Assembly (NCBI GenBank): GCA_023213315.1
Contig: JAKCPI010014318.1
Span: forward strand, 1-64,000
Length of the DNA stretch: 64,000 nt
Reading direction: 5' to 3'
Origin: Euborellia annulipes
Taxonomy: Eukaryota; Arthropoda; Insecta; Dermaptera; Anisolabididae
This document shows positions 34,818-46,712 of the stretch, one piece after another (the first letter of the stretch is position 1; the number at the start of each line of letters is the position of its first letter). The notes under the pieces are model-generated. The model was not told the origin of the DNA, searched no databases, and was given only the letters and a program-made list of their open reading frames with translations. The translations under genes were made by a program, and so were the position numbers.

Positions 34818-36055
34818 TAAGTTATTATGGAGAACTCTTACTAACAATTAGCACATTAATAAAGAATTGTATATAATTAAATATTTATTAATTCATATAC
34901 CCGAAAAAAGTAAGGGTGTGCCGCCGAGAGTTGAGTTAAAGAAATGCTTTGACTTGGTAACGGACCGTACTGGATTATAGAGAAGATATTTTTGATGCCG
35001 AAGCAGTTAAATCTGGAAATATAATTCATGGATCTTTTTTTTATTTTATGAGAACACAGCTTCTATGTCGCATTGTGAAAATAGAGCTTTTTCGGATCTT
35101 ATCTATCTAATCTTATTATATATATATATTCTGGTGCAAAAAATGGAATCACTCCTCAAGTAGATGTTCGTGGCCCGGTTAAGGCACCAGTCTTTTGAAA
35201 TCTTCTGTACACATTTGAGACAATAGATTGACAAGTTTTTGCTTCTTTAGTTGAAGTCGTGTCCATGTTTTTGATATATGTAATCAGAAATGTAGAGATC
35301 GACGTTTGATAAATTTATTAGAAATAAATTTATATCGATTAAAAGAAAATTTATACTCGAAATAAATTAAATTATATCATATACTTGAATATAAATTTAG
35401 GAATAAAAGTGTATGTGTGTCTTGTTTTAAATTTTCCATAATAAATAGAGGTCTATTATTTAAAATTTATTATTTTGTGTTTTATTCTTTTAAATAATTT
35501 ATTTTTTATCATCGCGATTGAGAAGAGAATTCATTTTTTGCATCTGTGGATATATATATATATTTTGTTAATTTTGTTTTTTAAGGAATTCAACCCCCCA
35601 TCCCTCAAAAATATTTAGTCATCAAAATTGAATAAATTTGAATAATTACATTAATTAAAATAAAAATTTATTTAGTTACTTTAGTGAATTTAAAATTAGT
35701 ATAAACTCGTTATTAAAATCGATAATTAGAAATATGACCTCGAACAAACTAAAAAATAAAATTAATTTCTTTTTTTTTATGATTTTTATACTAAAACTCA
35801 ATAAAGTAATTAGACTCGGTTGCGTATGCTATGTCTAAATACTTTATTGTTTGATAATATTTCAAGGATAAAATGAAATTTTTTTGAATTTCTATTCTAT
35901 TTGAAGAAAGACCCACTTTCATCACCTATTTGAATCATTTTCAGAAAAAATACACTCGCTCAAATTATTAGAAAGAGGAGGATACAGATATATCGAAACG
36001 AATATACAACAAAAAAATAATTCTTAGGAACTAAAATGCGGAAAATTCAGGTCTT
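34818..36055. other. AT-rich intergenic, nothing recognised
   Basis: No gene features seen. Short GC-richer words around 34910-35010 do not form a convincing open frame. Confidence 0.5.
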
Positions 36056-36786
36056 TAAGCGCCCCATACGGGCTTTGGCATACGAGTCCGGATCGGCTCG
36101 CCTACAAACGAGCCAAATCCGCAAGTGAGTGGGCTCTCACGAGCCGAGCCGGAGCCAAGAGCGGATCCAGAGGTGTTTCTGGGAGGGGGGGGGGGGGGGT
36201 AATCTGGTGTGACTGGTCGCTCAGCACAATTTTTTTCTTAATTTCGGTAATTTAAAGGCCAATTCTAAACTTGTTTGCCAGAATATAAATACAAATCAAA
36301 TTTGTAAGTATTAATTTTTAAAATTTTACATTCAAAATAATTTTTTTTTTTTTTTTTTTTTTTGAAAAAAAGTATTTTTTTTTAAATCTCGGGGGGAGGG
36401 GTAATTACCCCCTTTACCCCCCTGTATCCGCCCTTGGCCGGAGCAGACCCGTCAGGGCCTTCTGTCCGGCCCGGCTCGGGATTTGCATGAGTGTGGCCCC
36501 CAACGGATCGGGCTCGTGCCTCAGATAATACAAACCATGGCTGATTTTGACTCGGCTTGTGAGAGCCAGGCTTGACGAGCCAAATCCGCAAGTGTGTGGA
36601 CTCTCACGAGTCGAGCCGAGCCAAAATCAGCCATTAAATACCTTATTTGAAGTACGAGACCTATCCATTGGGGGCACATTCATGCAAATCCGCTGCCGAG
36701 CCGAGTCAGACAGAAGGCTCTGACGTATCTGCCCCGGCTCGGCTTGGCTGGCGAGAGCCACACACACTTGCGGATTGGGGCGCTTT
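36056..36786. mobile_element. GC-rich element F, interrupted by a hAT MITE
   Basis: Ends TAAGCGCCCC and GGGGCGCTTTA. The interior is built from repeated words such as GAGCCGAGCC, GGCTCTCACGAG, CAAATCCGCAAGTG and TTTGCATGA in direct and inverted orientation, which lets it fold extensively. MITE E copy 2 sits inside it at 36156-36436. G+C is far above the surroundings. Superfamily unknown; the open frame at 36382-36591 is an accident of composition. Confidence 0.72.
36156..36436. mobile_element. hAT-like MITE E copy 2, exact 8-bp duplication
   Basis: Ends CAAGAGCGGATCCAGAGG and CTGTATCCGCCCTTG. GCCGGAGC flanks both sides (36148-36155 and 36437-36444), inside element F. It contains a G-run, a degraded TGGTGTGAC hairpin arm and a long T-run. 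Younger than element F. Confidence 0.88.
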
Positions 36787-37162
36787 AGAGCAATTCAAAA
36801 AAAAATTTTTTTAATCAATGAAAAAATTATTTATTTAGAGTTTTTCTATTAGAGTTATAATAATAAATTGCTTCTCATTTTAATTTATAATTTACTAGAG
36901 GTCAATGGTAATTGATGAGAATAATATTTCTTTATAATTTAAATTTATGGAATTCATTATCATTTAAGTGCATGGAAATTCAAATTATATTTAAAATCAG
37001 ATTTTAATACGCCCTTTAAGACGCAAGCTATTGGGCCGTGTGAATAAAAACTAGCATTAGCTTTAACTGACGATTTTCAAGCAAAGTCTTTCATTTTAGT
37101 GAAAAAAAAAGCTTAAGCTTCTTATAAATAGTTTTTAAAGTTAAAGGAAAACGAATCTGAAA

Positions 37163-37480
37163 AATCTGAAATACATCAGTAAAGTATACTTCAAACAATT
37201 TTCAGGGCAAAATGAGAATATACATTTTAAAGAGCATCTAAAAAATAGTTGATTTATGAATTTTAATCAAAATCGTTAGAGCCAATTTTGAGAAAATCGA
37301 AAAAAAACTGAAAAAGTATATCAGTAAAGTACTAGTACTTTTTAACCGATTTTGTTTAAAAGCTTATTTTCACGACTTATGGGGGTGCCTAATTTAAATA
37401 TAAGAGTTCAACCTCTTGGCTCATTTCCTTCATGCTTAAAATCACAGACAGACCCACTTTTTTGGACTCAGTGGAATATT
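37163..37480 (-). mobile_element. Family A fragment
   Basis: Shares CATCAGTAAAGTATACTTC, GAATATACATTTTAAAGAGC, AGTAAAGTACTAGTAC and CTTCATGCTTAAAATC with other copies. Neither the hairpin nor the terminal ACTTTCTC motif is present. Confidence 0.7.
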
Positions 37481-38243
37481 TCTACTTTTTGTAAGTGACT
37501 AACAGCTTAAATTTTCCAGCATTTACTACCTAGCATAAGCAAAAGATTATTCACTTTTATAGCGAATGAAAGAACTAGATAGTTGGACTAGTTAGCAAAA
37601 AGCTAGTGCTAGAACTAAATGCTAGAAGCATTTAGCTCATTTTTATTCACACGGCCCATTGGGCTATTTTAAATCAGATATCTATATCCAAAAACAAATC
37701 CAGAATAAGTAACAAGAGAAGTCACAAAAACAAAAAGATGTTTTAGATTATATATATATATATATACCGGTATATTTCGGAAGCTCTCAGGACCAAACAA
37801 AAATTTCCTATTGAATAATAAATTTTTCAGGTGATCTTTGATCGTCCAAAAAAATAAACAGCTTTTTTCCTTTTCTTTGCTTAGCATCTTTCACTTTTTG
37901 ATTAAAGTGTTTGTGTTTATTGAAGTTGTATGCCTCCGGAGACACTGCAAAAATATATTTATTAGGAATATGAAAAGTTCCCTTATAAATTTACATGTGC
38001 TAGCCTTTATTTTTAGATATTTCTATGATGTAATTATAAATTAAACTGAATTTGGGTATTTTTACTAATTTACTTGGCAGTGATTTGCTTATTTCATGGA
38101 TTAAGCAAGTGCGGATTATCGCTTATTTCATGAATTTGAAATAAGCAATACTAAAACGCCGTGTCATTTAATCACTTAAATTTATTGGTTTCTAAAAAAA
38201 AAAAATAGAAACTAAATAAATAATTTATTTCGTGACTAATCAC
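37481..38243. other. AT-rich intergenic, nothing recognised
   Basis: Contains an (AT)n run near 37750. The blocks GAACTAGATAGTTGGAC and TAGCATTAGCTTTAACTG around 37040 and 37570, each beside CACGGCCC-type words (CGTGTGAATAAAAACTAGC; TTTATTCACACGGCCC), mark an old transposon of about 640 bp (roughly 37020-37675) that encloses the family A fragment. Confidence 0.5.
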
Positions 38244-38500
38244 TAAGACTGAACGCACACCAATTGAGCAAAAACGTTTTCGGACAAAACGTTTTGTCCA
38301 AGAGCAAAACGTTTTGCTCAATGCCAACACACACCGATCGAGCAAAACGCTCAATGGCAAAACATTTTGTTCAATGATGTCGAATCATGATCAATTGTGT
38401 TTTGTCTCCTCGGTGTGCGTTGACCCATAGAAAAACAGTTTTAGGCACGATTAGTCAAAAACGTTGGAAATTTTGCTCAATTGGTGTGCGTTCAGCCTTA
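38244..38500. mobile_element. DNA element P copy 1 with AAAACGTTTTG palindromes
   Basis: Ends TAAGACTGAACGCACACC and GGTGTGCGTTCAGCCTTA. Inside, AAAACGTTTTG and near variants recur about six times alternating with GAGCAAAA and TTTTGCTC. Noncoding, 257 bp. A shorter, diverged copy is at 50228-50403. No target duplication identified. Confidence 0.75.
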
Positions 38501-40384
38501 AAGGAATATGTAAATATAGCCCCCTAAATTATTGGTATATTTAAATAAATGAAATGTAAGGGTATAACATAGACACGTGAAATTATAATTATTTATTTAT
38601 TCTAGCGACTTAATAATATGTTTCTCTAATATACATCGATATCACTTGAGAGATAATTTATTCTGATAAATTCCTCTTTAAAAAAAAAAAAAGATGTAAT
38701 CAATTCAAGGTTAATATAAAAGCTTTTAAAGCTTGCAAATAATAATAATAACACAATTAAAATCCTTATTAACATAAACATTTTAAATCGGAAAGTTATT
38801 TAAAATTCTTTTTAGAAAATAACCAGTCTTAAATATTTAATTTACTAGGGCGAATTAAATATTAAAGCCTTCTTTGATATTTTTATTAAAAAAAAAAAAT
38901 TTCTCTTTTTTGACAAAGTTTCACTCTTTTATGTGAAGTCTGCTGCTTAGACCAGATATGGTCAACAAGCGAAATGGAATTGTCTATTGAAGTTATAATG
39001 GATAGAAGTAGGACACGACTTTCATAAAATAAAATGTACAGATGCAATCGTCTAATTTATTTATTTATTAATTGTACGAAGTGTTTCATTTGTTTTTTTT
39101 TACAAGTATTTGAAGCCGTTTGCACGCTCTTGAGTGTTCAAACTTTGAATCAAGAGTAGATATTTAAGGATTTATGAAAAAATAAGTGTAAAATAAAATA
39201 TATAAAATTTATAATATAAAAAAATTCAAAGTTTTGACAACAAACAAGTTATATGTCATACAGTCATTGAATATGAATGAAACTTTACATATTTATAGTT
39301 AGAAGAGATCCTAAGAAGATAGTAAAATTAGGAGGTCCATCAATATTTATTGGAAACATCAATTTTATCGAAATTCCATAAACCAAAAATTTAGTAATGA
39401 AATCATGGCTCCTGAACTGAATTCCCCTGGGTTAGTACTGCTAAAAATGTCTTTTATTTAGAAAAGCATGTGATAAACACTTTTTTAGTTTAATTATTTG
39501 TTGAAACAAGTTTGAAAAAAACAAACAAGATTGAACACTTCGCAAAATTACAAGTAAAAACAAGTTAAATAAAATTAGACAAGCCTCTTTTAATTTTAAT
39601 GATATATATATAAATTTATATATATATTGAAAAAGGGTTGTAATTTTTGTAAATGACCTTCATTCCACAACCCGTCCATTGCAATAAAAAATTTCCAATC
39701 CTCTTAGAAAAAATTTTTCTTTTATAATAAAAAATTTCAAAATTATGATTGTTTTAAATTTGATTCACCTATTTTTGTACTATTTTACGTTTAGGCCAAA
39801 TTTGTTTTTTATTCTCCCTCTTAAATTAAAATTAAAAATGCACATATAATATTTGGGTATATAAATAAAATTCCAACTATATAATTATTTTCCTATCTAC
39901 ATTAGAAAGAAGAAAAGATAATTTTTTTATCAAAATAAAAAAAAAAATTGCACTATTAACAAATAATATACAGCAGATTAAAAATTCCGAGCTTGCTTTT
40001 TGTCTTTTGGGTTGAAAACTTTGGTTTATATTAATCAAATAATATCTTAAAAAGACACCAATAATAAAAGCAAGTCGCTCTTAAGGGGGGGATTTTGTGA
40101 TATTGTATTTAAGGCCTAGTGTACATACAGGCGGGGAAGTGATGCCAAGCAGCACCGTTTCTGTGACTATGCGAATTAAGACAGAGCACAGAGTAACACA
40201 GTTCAATGTGGATCTGATACAAAATACGTGACACGTGTCATTTGTGGGTTGCCACTTGGGTGCAAGATGTGTCAGATCAAGTTTTTGTGCTGTTCTAGGA
40301 TGTGTCTCAATTCGTAGAAACTGCTCTGCCTACTTCTCAATGTTCACTTAGGCATAACCCCTCCCTCCTCAAGAAAAATAAAAA
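38501..40384. other. AT-rich intergenic, nothing recognised
   Basis: About 40100-40320 is GC-richer (GGCCTAGTGTACATACAGGC onward) and may be a degraded element, but no matching end was found. No gene features. Confidence 0.5.
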
Positions 40385-40660
40385 CAAAAGGAATCAAACA
40401 AGAGCAACCAAAAAATTAAACCCTCCGATTTATAACAATTTCAGGAAAACTTTATTCTCCATCATCAATCTTTCAAATTGTATATATCCCGGATCATTCT
40501 TACTTAATACATTTACATAATGAATATTGTGCTAATATGACAACTCCGGACCAAATACAATTTGAAAGGCTGATGATGGGAGAATAAAGTTTTCACGAAA
40601 CGTCTCGGAAATTGTTGAAAATTTTTTGGCTGCTCCTGCAGGCTTCCTTTTGTATAAATC
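40385..40660. repeat. ~275-bp foldback
   Basis: Arms around 40385-40483 and 40555-40660 pair: GAAAACTTTATTCTCCATCA with TGATGGGAGAATAAAGTTTTC, and AAAGGAATCAAACAAGAGCA with TGCTCCTGCAGGCTTCCTTT. The spacer is A/T-rich. Small MITE-like element. Confidence 0.72.
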
Positions 40661-42063
40661 AACAGCCATGCACATCATTGGTTAAAAATAAAAAATATAT
40701 ATATATATATATACAGGATGGGCATTGAAAGACTTAAAGAGTTTTAAAAAGTCTTTAACTTGTTTATTTTGAATCTTTTTTAATTAATTAATTTTTTTTT
40801 TATATCAATATAGTATATATCTTGGAAATAAAATGGATACTAGTAGCAAATAAAAATAATTTAATTTTTCCATTCGAACCAAAGATCATTATTACCAACT
40901 CAAACATGTTAGGCCTAGTTTAGATTGGGTACATGTATCAGAATTTGTATGAGATACTTATGTAATTGACAAATCGTGATACAAATCGCACACTACTGGT
41001 ATACATGTTACTTTGCTTGTCGATCATACAATATGTATACGGACTTTTCTAATATAAATTTGACAAATCCCTTGTTTTTCGTATTATTAACATGTCGTGG
41101 ACAAAAGAAAAAAAAAACGATATTACTAGACAGTTAAAAGTATAGGATGTAGACAGTAAACAAGATACAAAAGTTCGAGGCGATATATTTACAGAAATAG
41201 GACTAAGTTTAAACTACAGCAAGAAGGATTGGTCTAACAATAGTAAAGTCAGGTTTGAGCGAGGAATATGTTTATGATATGCGTTTAAAAGTTTTATTGT
41301 TTTCAAAGAAACATAATGAAGGCAATTTGTATCCTTTTTTACTATAAATGGTGTCGCTTTTTGAAGAAGATATTCCTAGTCATAACCCCACATAAGGTAT
41401 CTTCTTTGTATTTGATTGATCTTTGGCTAAAATTGAAACTATCACTTAGTTACTGGCCATCTTATTTTTTTATCTAAAAGATGCTCTATTTAAGTTTGAA
41501 CAAGTTATTGATTTTACAAAGCCTTTCAGTAGCAATCCTGAATATATATAAAAAAGGAAAATGTTATTATTTAATTAGGTGGTTGGTCAAATCAATTATT
41601 TCGAGTTGAAGGGCAAGAGATGGCTTCAAGTGACGAGAATCGAACGCCCATTCAAATATCTATAAGAATTTATTAATCTGCATGATACATGAGAGACGAG
41701 TGACAGACATAAATCAAACAATCAAACTTATTTTTATGTTATTATAAATTTTATATATTTTTTCTTTAGAATTAAAAGAAAAAAATGGAAGAAATATTTC
41801 TCTTTATATATTATTTATTTTTAATTTAATCGCGTAAATAATCAATTAATAATAATAAATAACTAAATTTCATTTAAAAAATAAATTTTTATACAAATTT
41901 ATAAAATATTTTTTAAAAAGTTTTGAAATATTTACATTTTTTTTTTTTTAGAATTTGATTAGAAAAATTTCATAAGGGCATACTTAATAAATGTGTGATA
42001 GAATTAATAAAATTTATATAGCTGCTTACATAAAAAAATTTGGATAAATCGTGTTTGTTGAAA
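40661..42063. other. Intergenic between converging genes
   Basis: Contains an (AT)n run near 40700 and no gene. The last part (about 41760-42063) should include the 3' UTR of the Derlin gene, which is transcribed leftward. Confidence 0.5.
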
Positions 42064-42211
42064 TCACTGTTGTTGTTGCTGTTGTTGTTGTTGTTGGGGT
42101 GCATTGTTGTCTCCAGTCGGTCGTTCTCTACCCCAATTGAAACCTCCTGGACGATCTTCTGGCAGTGGAGTGTAATCTTGCTCTTCTGGGTGGGGATCGA
42201 ACAGCGTTTTT
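42064..42211 (-). CDS. Derlin exon 6
   Basis: Cytosolic tail: [19 protein letters not shown], then RPGGFNWG and a polyglutamine run of CAA/CAG codons (10 Gln) before TGA. Confidence 0.93.
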
Positions 42212-45200
42212 CTAAATAGGAAATTAATATAATTATTTTAAAAGAGTTTTGAAGATGCACCACTCAAATGGTAATCTTGATTATTATTTTTAAACTAGAA
42301 AAGAATCAATAATTTTAAAAATATTGAATTTTTGATGAAATACTCACAATACTTGAGGAGTCATAAGAAGTTTGAAGCCTCCTCTTTGATTAGGGAAAAC
42401 ATCCTCCATAAAGTAATACATATGTCCTACGGCCATTCCTATGAGATCAACCCAGATGGCATTTCCAAGAAGGACAGAGAATCCAAGAAGAACCCAGGGC
42501 AAATATGGAGCCTTAAATAAAGGAATAATTTAATTAATAAAAAGAAAATAAGCAGGTAGATAAAAAAAAAAGGTAAAATGTTTACTTGGAAATTTAATAG
42601 TCCAAAAAAATTCATTCGCACTAGAGGATTTCTTCTTGACCAGACATATACTAACATTATTGTAAAAGCTTGTCCTAGAAAGAGCAAATTTACAAAAAAG
42701 GCGAAAAGCTTAAGTTATTATTAAGGAAGAATTTCCTTTTCAATGGAAGTGAGAGGGACTGAAGATTCGAAAATATCAAAACTACAAATCGTTATTCAGA
42801 TAAATTCACGTGCGGAAAAGGCAATGACTATGGCTGGCTGGGCTAATTCTATTATCACAGGCGGGCCAAATTTCAGAAATAAATTCCAGGATGACCCAGC
42901 TGAAGCTCGATGGTCTTTGATAAAATTGGAAAAATCTAAAAAAAAAAGTACATCAGTAAAGTACTAGTACTCGAAGTCTTCCAAAAACGAGACCTAACAT
43001 TATTTGTTTTGGTCCCCGGAAATAGTATATAGCCCTTTTTAAAATTTGAAAAAAAAAAAAACGTCAAAGAGAATATTGAGAAAATTGGAGAAAACTAAAA
43101 AAGTACAGTGAGGGACAAAATTAAGTCCCACCCATGCGTTTTCTACATGTGATTATTTCATTGTTTTTATAAAAGAAAATGAAAATCTTTATTGGAGATT
43201 TTCTAGCTTTGAACCATGAAAGTTTCCATTAAAAAATATATAATATTTTTTTTAAAAACAATGAAATAATCACAAGTGGGAAAAGCATGGGTGGGACTTA
43301 ATATTGTCCCTCACTGTACAACAGTAAAGTCAAGTACTCAGGGTTTTTCAAAGACGAGTCTAATTTGTTTCGTATGCGGCCGGCAAATAGTAAATATTTA
43401 AAATTTGAAAGAAATCGGTAGAGGGAATTTCGAAAAAAATGGAAAAAACTAAAAAACTGCACCAGTAAAGTACTAGTATCCGAATTTTCCCAAATTTAGA
43501 CTTAGCATACTTTCATATTCGTATCGAAAATAGTATATTTTAAATTCGAAAAAAATCGTTCCTGGTATTTAATTTTAACGAATTCGTTACATAATGTTCT
43601 TTTCGTTTAAGTTTTATGTAACTTTTGCTCCGCGAGCCACAATAGCCCGCGGACCTCGTGTTGCCCATTTTCACGCCTCACGGGGGTTCTTAACTAAAAT
43701 ATAAAATTTCAACCTCCTAGCTCAATTCCTTCATGCTTAAAACAATTGAACACACACACAGACAGAGAGACTATGAATCCAATACTTTATCTCTATATAT
43801 ATTAGCATATATATATAGAGGTAAAAGAAAGTAAAAATCATTTCTGAGGGGGTTTGTTGATTTTAAATCCGATTATAGTAAAGAATTTCCATTTCAATTC
43901 TAGAATGTTGAAAATTAGATTCTAAATCCAAAATCTTGATCTGGGAATTTAGATAAAACAATTATCGCGATAGGCTCAGGCTCTTGCTGAGGCTGATCAC
44001 AAACTTTCTCTATCAATTAAATCTAAAATAGTAAATTAATACAAAAGGATACTATCATTGAAGTAGCTCCAAAAATAAACATGGTAACAAAATCAGCGGT
44101 GCGGCCACGAAAGGATCCTTCTTCCAGCATTCGACAATATTTGTATGTAAATATCATATTGAAAAAGAAATTGAATCCAACTGTCCCGAAGAATAGGAAT
44201 GTTGTTATTAACCTCCATAACTGAAAATATAGAGAAAATTTTAATTAAAATATTTGAGTAGCATTTCAAAGAGTAACTTTTGGTGTTTGAAGATTATAAT
44301 TATGACAAGAAGTTGGAAAAACAGCTAAATTAAATTGTATATTTAATTTTAACTGAATGATTCCTGTTAGTCAAAACGATTTATTTTTAAAATAAATTAG
44401 CCATACCGTTTTCCTTCAAATTCATTCGATATATATAAATTAAATGATTTTTTTCTTTTATAATATGAGAAACAGGAATCCTTCAGTGAAATATAGGCCT
44501 AAATAAAAAATTTATATCATTGATCTCTAATCCAAGGGCGAGAATTCATTTTTTTGACAAATATATATATATATATATATGTAATAAGGAGTTTCATTTT
44601 CTTAGTTTCGTTATTTGCAATACCCTTTTAGCAATGAAAACTAGTTAATTTTTGCAAAGAGACTATATAAAATTTTTTTATTATATTCCATCACTCGAAT
44701 ATTTATTTGAAGTTTTTTTTTATTCCCTTCAGAGCTGACGTTTCGGTACTGTTGTTGAAATTAGGTTTAGCTGCATTCACTTTAATTTCGAATATTTTTT
44801 TATATAGGCCTAAATAAAAATTTCAATGATCTCTGATCCAAAAGCGAGAATATATTTTTTTGACAAACAGTTTGATTATATATATATAATTTTTGTATGA
44901 TATGTACAAAGAGAGACAATATTAAGTCCCACCCATGCGTTTTCTACGTGATTATTTCATTGTTTTTAAAAAAATACTATATATTTTTTAATGGAAACTT
45001 TCATGGTTCAAACCTAGAAAATTCCCAATAAAGATTTTCATTTTCTTTTATAAAAACAATGAAATAATCACAAGTAGAAAAAGCTTGGGTGGGACTCAAT
45101 ATTGTCCCTCACTGAACATGTAATTAGTTTGGAATTTGAATATATGTTTTTTCTCTATTTTTTCCTGTCAATTTAATTATCAGGGTGTAAAAAGATATAA

Positions 45201-45407
45201 GGATATTATTAAAAAAATCTTGATTCATGTTTTGTTGTCACTGCTGTCATTTGTCAGGAAGTGACACGTTGTGGCTATTTTATATAGACTGGCGTTTTTG
45301 ATTAATATTTTGGGCTGAATCGAGTTTTTTGTTGTATTGTCTTAAATAACATGTCTAGAAAGAGCAATCAACTCAACTTCAAAAGTTTAGAAGGGGGGGG
45401 AAAGGAA

Positions 45408-45460
<53 letters not shown>

Positions 45461-46166
45461 TCTAAATAAGAGATGAGAAAACTAGCTTTAATCATACAGA
45501 TGAAAATAGAAAAACGGAACAAGTCGGCGTTTCTATCAAAGCTGTCTAATTACGTGTCCTTCTTAATTTTATCACATTACATAAACATGATGATCAACTA
45601 AATAATTTCTTAAAAAATAAAAATATATCTAATTAAAGATAACATCAGGGAGAGAATTTTTCAAATGAATATCTTTTAATTTTATAATTTGGGATTTGTT
45701 AATGTAACGATAGTTTTTATAATTAAATGATATTGATAAGACAAGATAATATATTTATTAAATTGTTTTTGGGAAATAAAATAAAATATTGATGATAATG
45801 AAATGACAAACGCATATATGTTTAAAAAAAAAACATGACGTGGAGTTTACAATTATAATTTATAAAGTCAAGAATATAAATAGGAAATATATATATATAT
45901 ATATACTAAAAAATGAAATAAAAATCAAAAGATTATTTACCTGGTATTGTTTAATTATTAAGATAGGATTAAAGTAAAGTTGAAAAGGTGATACTAGATC
46001 CAATTGCTAAAAGATAACAAAAAAAAAGGAGATTAGAAAATTAATTTTATAAATAAATAGAAGAAATACTAACGACAGCTAAGGTAGTGATGACACAGGC
46101 GGTGGTATATGCCCTTGTGACCACAGGCATCTGCAAATATTCTTGCCGGAATGTCTGATATGCCAT
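42064..46166 (-). CDS. Derlin-2-like ERAD membrane protein (six exons)
   Basis: Exons in gene order: 46166-46074, 46006-45941, 44220-44053, 42708-42586, 42511-42348, 42211-42064. The product is 253 aa, against 239 in human Derlin-2. Derlins are rhomboid-fold pseudoproteases of the ER membrane that help move misfolded proteins to the cytosol. [14 protein letters not shown] matches the Derlin-2 N-terminus. WR (W55, R56) is the conserved loop motif, and [40 protein letters not shown] and GMAVGH (GxxxG, G175 and G179) are near identical to animal Derlin-2/3. PEERPGGF is represented by PEDRPGGF. The tail differs: the usual WGxGxxLG box is replaced by [14 protein letters not shown] and ten Gln. All junctions keep frame with GT-AG ends. 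Start chosen at the ATG giving the conserved N-terminus. Confidence 0.96.
42348..42511 (-). CDS. Derlin exon 5
   Basis: Encodes [20 protein letters not shown] and the GxxxG helix, then [14 protein letters not shown]. Ends TT|GTGAGT in a Leu codon. Confidence 0.95.
42586..42708 (-). CDS. Derlin exon 4
   Basis: Encodes [20 protein letters not shown] and [10 protein letters not shown]. The acceptor (AACTTAAG) lacks a strong pyrimidine tract, but it is the only AG giving the conserved sequence in frame. Confidence 0.9.
42931..43832 (-). mobile_element. Family A element with nested Tc1-like MITE
   Basis: Ends rightward in GGTAAAAGAAAGT. The core AAGTACATCAGTAAAGTACT is repeated three times in decaying form (about 42945, 43315, 43455), so the arm has been internally duplicated. 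The 90-bp hairpin is absent. Confidence 0.72.
43106..43316. mobile_element. Tc1/mariner-like palindromic MITE copy 1
   Basis: A 211-bp near-perfect palindrome: CAGTGAGGGACAAAATTAAG at the left, TTAATATTGTCCCTCACTG at the right, TA on both sides (43104-43105, 43317-43318). TA duplication and CAGT ends fit the Tc1/mariner group. Noncoding. Further copies at 44907 and 51141. Confidence 0.88.
44053..44220 (-). CDS. Derlin exon 3
   Basis: Encodes [20 protein letters not shown] and the [20 protein letters not shown] stretch. Phase 0 at both ends. Confidence 0.95.
44907..45114. mobile_element. Tc1/mariner-like palindromic MITE copy 2
   Basis: Same element as 43106-43316, with the first bases altered (CAAAGAGAGACAATATT) and the right end intact (TATTGTCCCTCACTG). 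TA precedes it; the base pair after it is AA, so the right TA has mutated. Confidence 0.82.
45393..45459. repeat. Long poly(G) tract
   Basis: G8, then AAAGGAA, then 52 uninterrupted G (45408-45459). On the transcribed strand of Derlin this is poly(C) in the pre-mRNA. Such runs are hard to sequence, so the length may be inexact. Confidence 0.9.
45941..46006 (-). CDS. Derlin exon 2
   Basis: Encodes [20 protein letters not shown] then YQ; matches the first luminal segment of Derlin-2. Phase 0 both sides. Confidence 0.94.
46074..46166 (-). CDS. Derlin exon 1
   Basis: ATG followed by [19 protein letters not shown] and the start of the first membrane helix ([11 protein letters not shown]). Donor GTTAGT. 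A run of T-rich DNA lies just upstream of the ATG. Confidence 0.95.
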
Positions 46167-46712
46167 TTTTACTCTTTTTTTTCACTTCTTTTTTTAATTT
46201 AATATACTCTATTAATTATATAAAACATCACTTTATTTATTTTTTTTATGTAATTCGAATAGATCAGTTCGTCCTAAAGAATAAGAATCATTATTCCATT
46301 AGGGAGTTGTGAAAAAAAAATAAAAAATAATAAAACTATCATTTCCTATCATATCGTATCATTTGCAACTTGAATGAACTTTGAAACAATTCTTTTCTAA
46401 ATACACGTCAGTTTTAGTGCGAGCGCTAAAATTAAATTTGTTCATCTAGTAACATATATTCGTAATATTTTTTTGTGAGATGGGAAAAAAATGTATTCAT
46501 TTTATAAATATCAGATAAATATTAGAATAATACAAAATTCGCAAATTTATAGTGGACTTCAACCGTCATAACCTCAAATAAAATAAATTTGTAAATAATA
46601 AAAAGATAAAAGGACCGTGCGGAAAAGACAAGCATATCTATGGGAGAAGCCATCGTGCTTTGGTGTAGGGGTTAGCGTGCTGGCCTTTTGTATAACAGCA
46701 AAAGCCACAAAG
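46167..46712. other. Derlin 5' flank and SINE-head scrap
   Basis: Region between Derlin and family G copy 2. Likely contains the Derlin promoter and 5' UTR; no TATA box can be assigned with confidence in such A/T-rich DNA. About 46655-46700 is a lone tRNA-like head (GGTGTAGGGGTTAGCGTGCT, box A only). Confidence 0.5.

Larger units (their letters stand above)
42709..44052. other. Derlin intron 3, mostly transposon
   Basis: Filled by a family A element (about 42931-43832) that carries a Tc1-like MITE inside it. The short flanks are A/T-rich. Confidence 0.7.
44221..45940. other. Derlin intron 2
   Basis: A 1.7 kb intron with a Tc1-like MITE (44907-45114) and a very long G-run (45408-45459). A segment near 44500-44560 (ATAGGCCTAAATAAAAA...TGATCTCTAATCCAA) recurs near 44805-44850. 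No exon seen. Confidence 0.7.

Noticed and set aside
36382..36591. Minus-strand open frame rich in Pro, Gly and Arg
   Set aside because: It is a reading of the GC-rich element F across the edge of the nested MITE, so it cannot be an old gene.
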